DNA of 64,000 nt from Adiantum capillus-veneris (taxonomy: Eukaryota; Streptophyta; Polypodiopsida; Polypodiales; Pteridaceae): NCBI GenBank assembly GCA_014529385.2, contig CM043956.1, forward strand, positions 93,793,221 to 93,857,220. The letters run 5' to 3'. Positions 12,132-24,500 of this stretch are shown here, one piece after another. The first letter of the stretch is position 1. Every line of letters starts with the position of its first letter. Under the pieces are notes generated by a model. It made no database searches. It was not told the DNA's origin and saw nothing but the letters and a program-made list of their open reading frames with translations. A program made the position numbers and the translations under genes.

Positions 12132-13411
12132 CACTAGTTTGGTACCAAAACAGGACACTTAAGTGTCTTTTTTTTAATAAACTTAAATGAACTGCTAGTT
12201 GCATTAGACGGTTTATTTAAAAAAACTCTCTTGATATGCTTAAATATGTTAGCTAGAGGGTCTTTTAAAAATATAACCTTGCATTTTAGAATCTACCATG
12301 ATCAAGAACTATACTCATCCAATTAAGACTATGATTGATGGTTTGAAGAAACCAACTCTATAAGCTCAAGAAAAACTGAAGCTATTTTGTACAAAAATTT
12401 AGGTATCTTTTCCACAATTTTGCTATAGATAATTGAAAGTTTCATGTGCAAAGAAATTGTCTTTGGAGTAAATAAAATAATGGAAAGTTCTATGTGTTTG
12501 ATGTAGCCATTTCAATATCGTTGTATACAAAGAAAATTATGTTTTTGATGTATTTGTGGGTTTTAGAAAGTGATACGTTGTTTATCCTTTCCATTGAGGA
12601 CTCAAGGTGGCAAGTAGAAGGGCTTTGGTATGCAACAATTTTTGGATTGTTTTAATATTCAAAATTGTATAAGAGAGAACTTTGATATTTTCATTCTTGA
12701 GACATAAACATTCAAAACCTCAAATATTATCAAACTTTTCATGTAGATCAACTAAATGTATCAAAGTACGCGGTACATACGCAATTGGGGTGTCCAAAAC
12801 CTTGGTTTTAATGTTATTATAAATTTTTGCACGATAAAAATTCAAGATAGAGTCTAAGCAACATATTTAATTTAGCTAGGGAGTCCAAAAAATATATAGT
12901 TTCTTGGTTTCAACATATAAAGTCATTTGTAGTTGTCAAATTGCACTAGAATAGCACCAATTTCAAGAGGGAACCTTTGGAATACCAAAATTATGCTCTT
13001 ATTCAGCACGTTCAAGTATGTAATTATGTCTATAACTTGCGTGTGACTTAGAAACTGGTTTTTAAAATGAATTCCATTGTTTTGTAACACTAAGTGCTAA
13101 CACTTGGTTTTTATAAACATAAAAAAGGTCATATCTACAAAAAGATATAAGAATTTTATGATTTTTTTTGGCAAAACAACTTGAAATTTACTAAAATTTA
13201 TGACTTATAACTTACCAAAATTCTATCCATATGGATTGTATTTTGACATGGAGAAAAATCCTATGTTTTCTTTCCCTCATAACCAACCTATGATAGAAGC
13301 AAGGTATAAAAAACTTCTTTCTAGCTTGAAAAATAAATTATCAAAACTTGGAAGGAAGACATGATACTTTAGTGTCTTAGGACACTTAAGTGTCCAATTA
13401 CAGAACTAGTG
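12132..13411. mobile_element. Non-autonomous TTAA-flanked DNA transposon (MITE-like), about 1.28 kb
   Basis: The ends are inverted: CACTAGTT at 12132 and AACTAGTG ending at 13411. Each is flanked outside by TTAA (12128-12131 and 13412-13415), which fits a 4-bp target duplication. Just inside each end lies the same 14-bp palindrome GACACTTAAGTGTC (12154-12167 and 13381-13394). The interior is AT-rich with no coding capacity. TTAA duplications are typical of piggyBac-like and some Sola elements; CACTA elements make 3-bp duplications, which do not match here. The superfamily is therefore only suggested. Confidence 0.65.
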
Positions 13412-13415
13412 TTAA

Positions 13416-14272
13416 GTGCAATCTCGTTGTTGATGTTGTGCCTTGTCAGTTGGGACCGCTATTACCTCTTGATTAGTATTGTCCATAAAAGCTGATAGAA
13501 CATAATGGTCATAACATGCTCTCAGCCTTTGACAAGGCTTTCTCTAGAGAGTTACATTCAACCTATTTGTGGCTAGATGAATTGGTTTTGGGTCATGGTT
13601 TTGGGTCAAATAGAGACAATGCCGAAGACTCAACCTTGCGCCTACACCTAGTGGCTTAAGTTGCTGTCCTTTGTCTACTTTTTCTAGTTATTTGTTGGTG
13701 TGTATCATGAATTGCACTATTGTGAATGGCTATAAGGATGGGTCTTTTGCTGGTGAATAGAAAGTCTTAATATCGCTACTGGTTGGGATTGCGCTTGTGA
13801 CTTGCTCTGTTAGGAGGTTTTAGCGATTAGTCAGTCAGTACTCTAAATCTCTTCGAGCAGGAAAAACTTTTGCTTTAATTTGAGTTGTAAATTACCGTTG
13901 ATCCAATGTGTTTCACTTTAGAATTATCCTTTGAAATTCTTGAGGCTACTTTCACATTGGGACGAGGAAGAGGTTGAGCTCATTACTTCAAAAATACTTT
14001 TTTTTTGGCCTTGATTGGGATTCATGCAAAAATCTAAGGTATTTATTGGGATTCATAATGAAAATGCCCATTTTCGTCTTGAAAATTGAGATCCAATGCA
14101 ACTGTAACTCGAATTTCTTCATGAAATGTTTACTAAAAACTGGGTTATGTGAGCACTAGTTGTGGGTGGACAAGAATTGAAAGTGGGGCTTGACCACTTG
14201 GCTAGAACCAACTCGTCGAGGCAAGTGGACATCGGCTTTATCTTAGAGTGGATCGAGCTTGCTATGCACTAA
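13416..14272. other. Non-coding stretch
   Basis: No gene or repeat recognised. It forms the left flank of the Ty3/gypsy element that starts at 14278. Confidence 0.5.
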
Positions 14273-14277
14273 TGGAA

Positions 14278-14659
14278 TGTAATGTCTATTGCCGCACAGG
14301 AGCAATAGGCATTACGGGAATGATTACCCGCAAACTACATTATGTGAACATCAGACACATAGAGATAGGAGAGAAGACAGTACACAGTACACAGGCACAG
14401 AACACCTCCTGCTTCATTCATATGTAATCCGGACACAAAGTTACAGCGGTAGATGTCGTGAATTACATAGAGGTTGGTTGGTTACATCAAAAGAGAGATA
14501 TGCCCCTCCATATACAACCGCTGCTCCAGCGCAGATCGGGAACGGTGCACACACTCCTGTCCCATGATATCCTGTGAAGAACTCCCGCCACGGCCGCTGC
14601 ATACTGCATGACTCCTGATCCGCAATGTCCAGACCACCGCAGGACCGCATGTGTGACTC
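14278..14659 (-). repeat. 3' LTR, lacking its first ~12 bp
   Basis: On the + strand it starts TGTAATG, as does the other LTR at 17889. Similarity to 17889-18282 ends at GACTC (14659), whereas the complete copy continues ATGCTGTAACA. A filler of about 21 bp (14660-14680) then joins to RT coding sequence. Confidence 0.88.
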
Positions 14660-14680
14660 TTGGGCTCTGGAGTGGCGCAG

Positions 14681-16238
14681 GGTCTGTTTTTGGCTGATCC
14701 CGCAATGCCATTCGTATTTGGTTATATCCACTAAACCCATCCAGAAAAGTATACATCTCATGTCCTGCTACATCATCCAAAATGGAATCCAAGAATGGAA
14801 GAGGAAAAGGATCTGGAACCATAGCCACATTCAATTTCCGGTAATCGACACAAATTCGGATTTGCTTGTTTTTCTTTGGTACAACCACAATTGGAGAAAT
14901 CCACTCCGGATTATCAATAGGGGTAATAAAACCCACTTCCAAAAGATGATCAATTTTTATCTTAACTTGCTTTTCCACATTCGGATTCATCTTATATGAG
15001 TGTTGCTTCATTGGCACTGCATCCGGTTTCAGATTTATTGTATGCTGATAAAACTTAGGATCCAATCCCTGCATATCCGCATATTCCCATGCGAAAACAT
15101 CCTTAAATTCTCTCAGTAACTTAATCAAATCATCTCTAAAACTTGCCTCAAGCTGCTTATTAATGTATATGGGCTGCAACTCCGCTTGCTCCCCAAGAAA
15201 GACCTTCTCTAATTCATCTTCTTTAACCCTTGTAATTTTTTCCATGTGCGCCTCAAACGCACGTTCTTGCTGAATAACGTCCTCCAATGATTCGGGACTT
15301 GGAAGCACCTGTTGTTGCTCCCCTATTCCTGCTGGAGTTCCTGAATCCCCCACCGAGTTCCCCTTCGGAACCAGAGAAATATCCGCCAGGTATAAAGAGA
15401 CCAAATCCGGATTAGCTTTCAAAAATTGCTCCTCTTCATCCTCTTCTAATCCTTACACCATATTTACTGTTTCTGCTATCACCGGCCATGCTGCCTGAAC
15501 TGGTTGTGTGTATGTTCCCAACATCACCTGCACTTTCCTTCTACCCTTCTTTACTGTAAGCATATTTGCTTCCCAATTATACTTTACCCTCGCTTGTCGT
15601 AACCAGGGTCTCCCCAAGATAATGTGATAATCCTGATTATGATCCTCAATATTCAAGACTACTAAGGAAACGGCAAAAGATAAGCCCGCCACATCCAAGA
15701 CAATGCCCCAAAGTAATCCCACTGGTTCCACTCGTGTTTGATCTGCCATGCGGACAACAAAGGGTGCAGGCTCCCAATCACTGAGTCCAAAACGCTCACA
15801 AGCTGCTTGAGTAATAATGTTTACTCCCGCTCCTCCATCCAATAGTACCTTGTCAATGTATGTTCCATGGTATCTAACGGAAAGCTCCGGAATGCGGGTA
15901 TCCGTGATCCTATTTGTTGGCAACGGGGCTGAATCATCCTCCTCGCTTTCAACTTTGCTGATGGCGACTTCCCTCAGCTCTGTGGACGTTTGCCGCAGCA
16001 ATGCATTATGAAAATTCGGGACCAATTTCAGCAATGAACCCAGAGGTACTTGTATTGGTGACGTGAGGACCTCTTTCCAAACTGAATTCCAATCCTCCTC
16101 TTCTCGAATATCATCCTTATTTCCAACTTTTCCTTCCTTTATTTCCAGGCCCACAGTCGATGGTCCTGATGACTTCACTGGTGGTGCGGATTGTGGCAAC
16201 CAGGACACAGTCTTTTTTCGCATTTCTTCCTGAGTCAT
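14681..16238 (-). pseudogene. pol: Protease and truncated reverse transcriptase
   Basis: Reading leftward, the retropepsin has LLDGGAGVNIIT (near 15840) and the matching IILGRPWLRQ (near 15610). The acidic linker crosses an in-frame TAA at 15453-15455. RT follows with LLREFKDVFAWEYADM, WISPIVVVPKKN, VDYRKLN and FSGYNQIRMALRDQPK, then stops being RT at about 14681, before the YXDD box. The upstream border is an in-frame TGA at 16239-16241. All segments share one frame, so the losses are two point stops plus a large 3' deletion. Asp-Gly-Gly at the protease active site matches that in the element at the left end of the window. Confidence 0.88.
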
Positions 16239-17844
16239 TCAATCCGGAATCTTTACATCGGGTGGTGGAACCACATTTTTACCCGATCGCGTGATTAATG
16301 AAACCACTAGATCAAACTCCTCCAATCCTTCAATCTGAACCATAGCCACACTAGGCTGTTTCCCTGCAGCGTGTTCCTGCTTCTTCCGATCATATTCCAT
16401 AGCTTCAGTACACTTGGATTGCCAGTGCCCATCCCCCAAACAGAAAATGCAGGTCTTGGGTCTATTAGGATCTCTGCCACCTCTTCCACGACCTCGTCCT
16501 TCTCCTTGACCCCGTTCTCCTGCTTGACCTTGCAAAGGCATCTCTGATGTATGAGCATGAGTCATCACCGTAGCAGGCTCTTGTCCCTACCCTATCTGTG
16601 GTTGTTGCCATGTAGAAGAGTCTCCTTGACTCCGACGACCCCGAACATTGAAATAACATTCCACTATATTATGAGTATTGGTCGTGCAAATCGCACACCA
16701 CTTCTGATTCATTGCGCGCTCCTGAGCAGCATGGCCGGGATTCCGACACTAGGTACACCATAGTTCCTTCAGACTTTTAGCCACCGCATCCGATTTCGAC
16801 GATCAGGATGAAACACCTTTCCCGTGACGCTAGGATTTTTTCCGAGATGTCTCTTCCGATTCTTTCCCCGAATCGTTGTTGCCTGAGTCTGAGGAATCTG
16901 ATACTGCGGACTCCGACTCCGAACTATCACTACCACTGTCTTGCGACTTCCAATGAGATTTCTTCCTGTCTTTTTTCTTTGATTTCTTTGGAGATTCCGT
17001 ATCCTCTAAAGCTTCTACTGCTACTACAGCCCTAGCAATTACATTATCTAGTGGAGTAGTTACCTTATCTGCTGTTGCCATAGTAGTTCGGAGATCCTTG
17101 TTGAGCCCCTGCAAAAAATAATCATTCAGCACCTCTGCTGCCGGCCTTTGTGCCTGAGGTACGCTCTGCAAGCATCCGAAATTTTGCAGTGTAATCCTCC
17201 ACTGGAAATGACTTCTGCCGCAGCGTTTGAAGCTTTTCCAAATGTTGAGGGACTGTCTTTTCCATTCTAAACCTTCATAGAAACGCTCTGGATCCGTCGA
17301 CATACGTCTGAAAATGATCATCAGGGTATTCGGACAACCATTTCACATCTTTCCCCGAGAGTGTATATTCAGACACTGATTGTTGATGAAGAGGAATCAC
17401 CACCCCAGGATGATTCAATCCATAAGATTTATTGAATTGACGTAAATGTGCATCAGGGTCTTCTCTCAAAAGACCTCGAAATCAACTATACTTAATCTGA
17501 GGATGTGCCATCACCCCTTGCCCAACTGTACCTCCCCCCGGAAAAAGTTGACGAGCAATAGGAGGTGGGGACAGTGGCGGAGACACCTCCGGACTGCTTA
17601 CCGGAGACGGTGGTGGAGCAACCTGTGTGGGTGAGGGTGAACGTACAACAGGAGGGCATGGCTGACTGCGTGGAGTACGCCTCACCCGCCGCAACCGCCT
17701 ACCACGCACCAGGCTTGGTGATGGAGATACAGATTCCTCAATCCACGGTGAAGAAAAAACAAATTCATCCAAACCGCCTCTCCTCCGACGTCTTCCTACA
17801 ATTGGAACCACAGGGTCAGGCGGACCCTGCGACCTAGTGCACAT
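16239..17844 (-). pseudogene. gag: gag with three CCHC knuckles, broken
   Basis: The N-terminus (from ATG at 17844) is Pro/Ser/Arg-rich. A TGA near 17482 and a frameshift near 17285 interrupt the gag core (DPDAHLRQFNKSYGLN at about 17440). A Ser/Asp/Lys-rich linker follows near 16850-17000. Three zinc-knuckle-like motifs lie near 16730 (first Cys region broken by TAG and last Cys changed to Arg), near 16690 (CAICTTNTHNIVEC) and near 16440 (CIFCLGDGHWQSKC). The last one is intact and preceded by an Arg-Gly-rich stretch that should bind RNA. Confidence 0.82.
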
Positions 17845-17870
17845 GCATATTCATCGCAAGTCATCCATCA

Positions 17871-17886
17871 CGCATCGTGGTCGCCA
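17871..17886 (-). promoter_or_regulatory. Putative primer binding site
   Basis: On the minus strand, TGGCGACCACGATGCG begins two bases after the LTR end TTACA. The TGG start and location fit a tRNA primer site; the tRNA is not identified. Confidence 0.6.
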
Positions 17887-17888
17887 GA

Positions 17889-18282
17889 TGTAATGGCTAT
17901 TGCCCGCACAGGAGCAATAGGCATTATGGGAATGATTACCCGCAAACTACATTATGTGAACATCAGACACATAGAGATAGGAGAGAAGACAGTACACAGT
18001 ACATAGGCACAGAACACCTCCTGCTTCATTCATATGTAATCCGAACACAGAGTTACAGCAGTAGGTGTATTGAATTACATAGAGGTTGGTTGGTTACATC
18101 AAAAGACAGGTATTCCCCTCCATATACAATCGCTGCTCCAGCGCAGATCGGGAATGGTGCACACACTCCCGTCCCATGATATCCTGTGAAGAACTGCCTC
18201 CACGGCCGCCGCATATCGCATGACTACTGATCCGCAATGTCCAAACCACTACAGGACCGCATGTGCGACTCATGCTGTAACA
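17889..18282 (-). repeat. 5' LTR of the deleted Ty3/gypsy element
   Basis: Complete 394-bp LTR with TG at one end and CA at the other, followed by target duplication TGGAA. Similar to 14278-14659 with a few percent differences. Confidence 0.92.
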
Positions 18283-18287
18283 TGGAA

Positions 18288-18609
18288 GTGTAGTATTAAA
18301 TAAATCTTACCAAGGTCATGTCATGCATCAATGTTTTCAATTTAGTAATATTAAGGAGACATTGGATAATAACATGGTGCATATAATGTGTGTTAACATG
18401 TGTACAGAAATTGGTTTCTCCAATCGTACTTTGTGGAGACGTTTTAGAATGTGGTGCATTGCACAATTGGCCTTTCACTCCTTGATCTTACTAAACTAAA
18501 AGAGGGATGGTGTGGCCATTTCGTTTCCCCTGCTTCCAAATAAGGCACATTTGTCAATGTGAAAAGCCTTCAATCATCTTGCATAGTCAAGCATCCTGTG
18601 TTTTAAAAG

Positions 18610-18660
<51 letters not shown>

Positions 18661-18962
18661 ACATAAAGTTGTACTAATTAAGAATGTAGTTAAGCTAGTT
18701 TCGACATAGATAACAACTAATAGGCTCTTTGACACTTGTACAACACATCCAAAGCTAACAAAATCTGTTGTCTTGTTCAAGTGAGAGTCTTTTTCTTGCT
18801 CAATGATGTTCAATTTTTTTGTCGTCTACCCTTGAAGATGAGGACCTACTTAATTTATAACCTACTTGTTATCTTGAAGTATAGGATAAAACGAGATCAG
18901 TATTCATTTCGACCAAAATGTAGAGAAATTATTCAAACATAGAAACATATTTGTGCATATAC
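18288..18962. other. Non-coding flank with CT/AC microsatellite
   Basis: Holds a (CT)n-(AC)n compound microsatellite at 18608-18662. The segment 18700-18790 is a weak copy of 32240-32330, so it is part of a dispersed repeat. No gene seen. Confidence 0.6.
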
Positions 18963-20480
18963 TGTCATAAAATCTTATATCTAACTGACCCAAATGATTT
19001 TCTCATATGAAAATGACCATTTAATGTGGGAGAATAAACAGGAACAAAGGTTAGAATATAGACATGTGCTTATGGATCTATCTCAACACGGGGCCAAGGT
19101 TAAGGGGGTCCACATGAGAGATGGTCTGTCAAAGAGAAAGTCTAGCTAATGGAGCTTAAAAATCTTAGGGTTAAATTCATTAAATACCTCCAAAGGTTAC
19201 TGTTAAAAGTCCGTTGACCTTAGGCAAGATAAGGTTGTGCTTGAGGTGGGAACCTGGTTGAGGTGCTTGTCGTGCTTGCCTAAGTTGCTTGAGGTGCTTA
19301 ATGACTAAGGTGCTGAGGTGCTCCATGACTAAGGTGCTTGGGGGTTTAAGGTGTTTCAAAAAGTCAAACTAGATCCCTACTCAAGGGGGGGTGAGCCCTC
19401 ATTGTAGGGGCATGAGAGAGAACACACTTACCTTCACACAAGGTAAGCCTAGTCTAAAGAAGCAACAAGGACACATGTCAAGTTCCTATCCATGTTTCCC
19501 TCATGGTGTGGCTAAATCTTATTAGTTGGCCTCTCAAGGGGTCCAATGATAATTTAGCTAATGAATTTAATTATTTATGCATTTATCAAGTCCTCTCTCT
19601 CAAAGGGAAAAGGGGGAGACTTGTCCTAAAGGCTAGCATGGTTTCTTGATGTGCACTATGCATGTGATTGGCTAAGCTTGTAGGGGTCCAATAAATTTGA
19701 ATTTTGAGCTACAATGAGGGGTTGACCAAGGAAGCTAGGGGCTTGCTTGCAAGATTTACTCGCACCCGCGCGTGTGCACGCGCGCACACACACACACATT
19801 TAAGCATGACAATTTGTTTTTACCATTAGTAAATGAGAGCTTTCGATCTCAGACCCAATTCCTGATCGAAATTCCTATCTTGTATTTTCATTATGAGTAT
19901 CCTTGACGAGGATTGGCCGCCCATACCCATTACTGATCTTGGTTGTGGACAAAGCCGTGATAACTTTAACTTACTACAGCTTACATACTTTCCCGCCTTG
20001 CTTCCCGTGTAGTTCACAGTTACACACACACACACACTTCTTGCCTTAGTAGACCCTTCGTATACATTGATCCCATGGTTATCCAGACTACACAACGTAA
20101 TGACACAATGTATGTGTACCTCATATAGCAAGGTATGCTACCTCACTCCTTGTTCTAATTCAGTCTGGGTACTCTCTCCCACCGCTTCCCATTTGAATAT
20201 GAGGACTCACGACATCCTTGGAGAATTTTCCCTTCTTGCTTACTTTGATTCACAACTTCCTTATGGTTGGAAGACTTGCAAACCACACACATACATACAT
20301 ATCATTATATACTATTAACTGGATTACATCTTATAGCTAGTGGTATAGTTTGCATGTTCTATTTTTAACTCAAAACCCATATGGCATTACATTGATCATC
20401 CACCAAGTGGATATTAATACAATTCTAACCACTTTAGCTACGTTACATGGTAGGTCAACACACACACATGCACACACACA
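18963..20480 (+). repeat. LTR-like dispersed repeat, copy A
   Basis: It starts TGTCATAAAATC, identical to the start of the 3' LTR at 62279. The first ~800 bp match 62279-63110. From about 19670 to 20480 it matches 34621-35400, including the segment after an AC tract. There is no polypurine tract before 18963, so this is a solo or truncated LTR rather than a 3' LTR. Several AC/GC microsatellites interrupt it (about 19765-19800). Confidence 0.75.
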
Positions 20481-21288
20481 CTTATCTAGTTGACAATTCG
20501 TTGGCTAATTCTTCGCTGACGGCTTCCCTTTTTGGTGCTTTAGGCCGATGTCAGTCTTGGACATGGTTTCATGCCTACATCTTTTAGAATGCCCTCTCTT
20601 ATACACATAACCTTCAAGGTTTAGAGAATGGGTCTGGTTTTGGACAAAAAGCCTCACCTTTCGGACTTATACCTGCACACACATTTATTTAGAAGCTAAT
20701 CTTAGATGTCATCTATGAGAGCTAATATATAGCCACTCATAATTACTCATCTACACACCTGCTTCAACACACCCAGTTGTGTTTGATAAAAGGCAACTCA
20801 GTTAAATATAATCAGACAATCACCGTGATCGGGGATACGGTATATCATGAGTAGCTGTTACTTCTTTGCAAATCTGCACCTACCTGGTAAATAGTGTTGA
20901 AGATGTTCAGTCCAATAAATTAAATGGTTTTTTATTACATCCCTAAATTATGGTTCCGTACTTAGTTTGTATCTTACTTGAAAAAACTGTGGCTATTCAG
21001 CTGTCTTACCTTTGTGGAAATCTCCAGCTTAATATAGCTTGAAATATTTAATGCCTACCATACTTGTGGGCTCGGTTTTCCTATGTTGATTGGCCTACTA
21101 TGTGTAGTTAATTTCCAACTTAAATATAGCATAATGGGTTTAACGCTACCCATTTGGTCAATATTTATGGTACATCTAGACTATCACTTTATGAAGGAGA
21201 AGCCTGTCATGCACATGGATAGAATTAAAGATGGGATGCGTACCTTTGGTGGTGAGCCTCCTACAATAAAAGATTGGGCAGCCTTGCA
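20481..21288. other. Unassigned sequence at the copia target
   Basis: A short open frame (21083 to the copia insertion at 21294) has no recognised domain. The copia element interrupts it; after removal of the insertion it would run on into AC repeats, so it is probably not a gene. Confidence 0.4.
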
Positions 21289-21293
21289 TAATC

Positions 21294-21520
21294 TCTTGGA
21301 ATTAGGGTTGCAGAGAAACACACACAGCTTGGAGAAGACGAAGGAAGCTCAAGGCACACAATAGAGAGTGTGTTACTTAGTGTGCAATGGAAAGATGGAT
21401 AGCCCTAGAGTGATGGGCGTATATACAATGCACGGGGGAAAAAACCTCCTAAAGAGGGAAAAAATGCCCCAGCGGTCCTAGTGTGTTCACACACATCACT
21501 ACCACATGTATATGGTAACA
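21294..21520 (-). repeat. 3' LTR of copia element
   Basis: On the + strand it ends GGTAACA and begins TCTTGG, where the other copy has TGTTGG; the terminal dinucleotide is mutated here. Confidence 0.92.
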
Positions 21521-21535
21521 AATCCCCCCTGGAGT
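21521..21535 (-). promoter_or_regulatory. Polypurine tract of copia element
   Basis: Minus strand reads CACTCCAGGGGGGATT immediately before the 3' LTR start TGTTACC. Confidence 0.75.
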
Positions 21536-21595
21536 GGTGCGGTGAACGAGAGCTGGCACATGAGTAAAGGGAAGTGCCATGCCCTGAGGACAGGA

Positions 21596-24500
21596 TCAGT
21601 CCACAAAGGGGAGTAAGCCCAAAGCTTTGCGGAAAGCTTCAAGCTTCTCACGAGACAATGCCTTTGTGAAAAGATCTACAAGGTTTTCCTGTGTTGGCAC
21701 ATAAGCCAAGCTGATCTCTCCTGCTGAGAGCCTCTCCCTGACATAGTGGTAATGCACCTCAATGTGCTTTGTGCGAGCATGAAAAAATGGGTTCCTCACA
21801 ACTGTCAATGCGCTCTGACTGTTAGTGTAGATAGTGTTGGCAGTGTCCTGTCCAACACCCAAATCAGCCATAAGGCGTCTGAGCCATACACACTCAACCG
21901 TAGCTGTGAAGACTACCCTGTACTCAGCCTGACAACTCGAAGTGGCCACAGTAGGTTTCTTCTTGCTCAACCATGATATACATGAACTGCCAAGCATGAA
22001 ACAAAAACCACTTGTGGACACTCGCGTGTCAAAACAACCAGCCCAATTTGAGTCCGAAAAAGCATGTAAGTCTGGCGGCAATGATCCCCCCTTGGGATAG
22101 AACAAGCCAAGATGTAAAGTGCCACTAAGGTAGCGGAAAATCCTCTTGACAGCCTGCCAATGCTTAGACCCTGGGCTATGCATAAATCTACTGACCTGTG
22201 AAACTGCAAACTGAATATTCGGCCTCGTGTTGCATACATAAATGAGGCAGCCAACAGCAGTTTGGTAAAGAGTGACATCAGCAGGATCGCCAGCATCATG
22301 TAGACTCAACTTCAAACCTGTTTCCATGGGAGTGGCAATAGGTTTGCAATCCTCAAGTCCAAACTTACTTAGCAATGTCTCTATGTAACTTTTCTGACAC
22401 AAGGCAATACCACCATCACACTGCTTAAACTGTTTACCCAAGTAATGATGCAACAGCCCCAAATCTTTCATCTTGAAAGTAGCATTCAAATCAGCCTTAA
22501 ATTCAACAATATGTCTCTCATTTTGTCCAGTGATCAGCAAATCATCAACATAAAGAACCACAATGAGAAGTACATCACCCTCACGCTTTACATACAATGT
22601 GCTTTCTGTTGGACTGTTACGAAATCCTTGTTTGACCAAATGAGTGTCAGCTTTCTCATACTAAGCACGAGGAGATTTCTTCAACCCATACAAAGCCTTG
22701 TTACATTTGAACACTTTGTCCTCTTGTCCTTTTATGAAAAAACCGCGAGGCTGCGTTACATAAACTTCCTCAAATATGTCACCATTCAAGAAAGCAGTAA
22801 CAATGTCTGATTGATGTACATCCCAACCAAAATGATCTTCCAATGCACATAGAAAACGCACAGTAGTCATACAACAAGTGGGAGCAAAAGTCTCTTCATA
22901 ATATATGCCTTTTTGATGTGCATAACCCTTTGCAACAAGTCGAGCCTTATGGCGATCGATCTCACCATCCGTCTTGCGTTTCAACTTGTAAACCCACTTC
23001 GTACCAATGGCCTTTTTGCCAGGAGGCAAATCACATAAATTCCATATGTAATTTTCTATAAGTGCATCATATTCTGATTGCATGGCAACCATCCAATTTT
23101 CTGAATTCTGTGCTTCATCAAAAGATAGAGGCTCCTCAACATCATGTAAACTAGACACAGACAAAGCATAACAATCTGATGCCTAAGATGCATGGCGAGA
23201 GCCTGAACGAGTACGATTAGACAAAGGTGCATCCAATTTACTGCCACGCAAAGTGTGCACCAGCCATTTTGGCATACCTCTAGCCTGCTCATTTTCATCC
23301 CTTTCCTCATCAAGTACATCATGTACATCTGCATCAGTAATAGGCCGATCTAAAACATTTTCAGAAACCCCCATAGGCTATACATTTGCCTCATTGGAAC
23401 TTACATTCGTATTTCCACCACTGAAAAGAGGCAACAAAGTGTCATAAATGTCCTGTGACCTTACATTACTGTCTCTAGTACATGACAACAAGAGCTGAAC
23501 AGAATCTTCCACAAACACTACATCCCGAGAAACCAGAATACGTTTTGTTTGCGGATGATACAACCTATAACCTTTGCTTTCAGCACTATAACCAACAAAA
23601 ATACATTTGACAGCCTTATCATCCAATTTTCTGCGCTGCACTTGTGGCACCAAAGCATATACCAAACAGCCAAAACCACGCATGTGCTCAATAGAAGGCT
23701 TTCTATCATGCCATGCTTCATATGGAGTAATAGACTGCAAAGCTTTCATAGGACACCTGTTAAGTACATAAGTGGCACACATGATGGCCTCAAGCCAAAA
23801 AGAATGCGGTAAAGCTTGACTTTTGACCATACATTGTGCCATTTCCGTCAGTGACCTGTTTTTCCTCTCAGCAACACCATTTTGTTGAGGCATATAAGGC
23901 ACTGTACATTGGTGTTTTATCCCACGACTAGCCAGAAATGCATTAAATTCATGAGACATATACTCCCCCCCTCGATCGGAATGGAGGGTGCCCATAGTAC
24001 ATTTCGAGACATTTTCAGCCATAGCCAGAAATTGTTTGAAGCACATAAAAACTTCAGACTTCACTTTAAGCGGAAATACCCATGCATGCCTGGAGTAATC
24101 ATCAATGAAAGTCACGAAGTACAGGTAATTGCCCAAGGATAGAGTTTGCATGGGCCCACAAACATCACTATGCACAAGCTGCAACCTGCATGTGGCCCGA
24201 ACTGAACCATCCTTTGGAAACTTAGAACGCTGCATCTTACCCAAAATATAGCCTTCACAAACATGTTTGACAGGTGCTTCAAGAAGTGGCAAAGAAGCAA
24301 CCATGTCAGATTTCTGCAAACGCAGCAAACTGGCAAAATTCAGATGACCAAAACGTGCATGCCAAAGTTTTGCATCTGAAATAGCCCTTGAATCTGCAAC
24401 AGCATTTGCAAAGTTTTGTCCACACTTATCATACAAAGTGAGGTTATACAGCCCACGGCACAAAAGACCAGATGCAACAATTTCATCACCAAAACTGAGA

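Larger units (their letters stand above)
14278..18282 (-). mobile_element. Internally deleted Ty3/gypsy element with TSD TGGAA
   Basis: Two copies of a ~390-bp LTR (14278-14659 and 17889-18282) bracket gag, protease and the first part of RT on the minus strand. TGGAA is present at 14273-14277 and 18283-18287, a clean 5-bp target duplication. Everything from mid-RT (second half of RT, RNase H, integrase) to the first bases of the 3' LTR is missing. The element could only have moved with help from another copy, or was deleted after insertion. Confidence 0.93.

Noticed and set aside
12132-13411. CACTA (En/Spm) transposon because the ends read CACTA and TAGTG
   Set aside because: The flanking triplets (TAA left, TTA right) do not match as a 3-bp duplication, while TTAA matches on both sides; no CACTA-type subterminal repeats or transposase were seen.
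14289-14567. Open frame 14289-14567 and its near copy 17877-18179 as a duplicated gene
   Set aside because: Both lie inside the two LTRs of the element at 14278-18282; the similarity is LTR identity.
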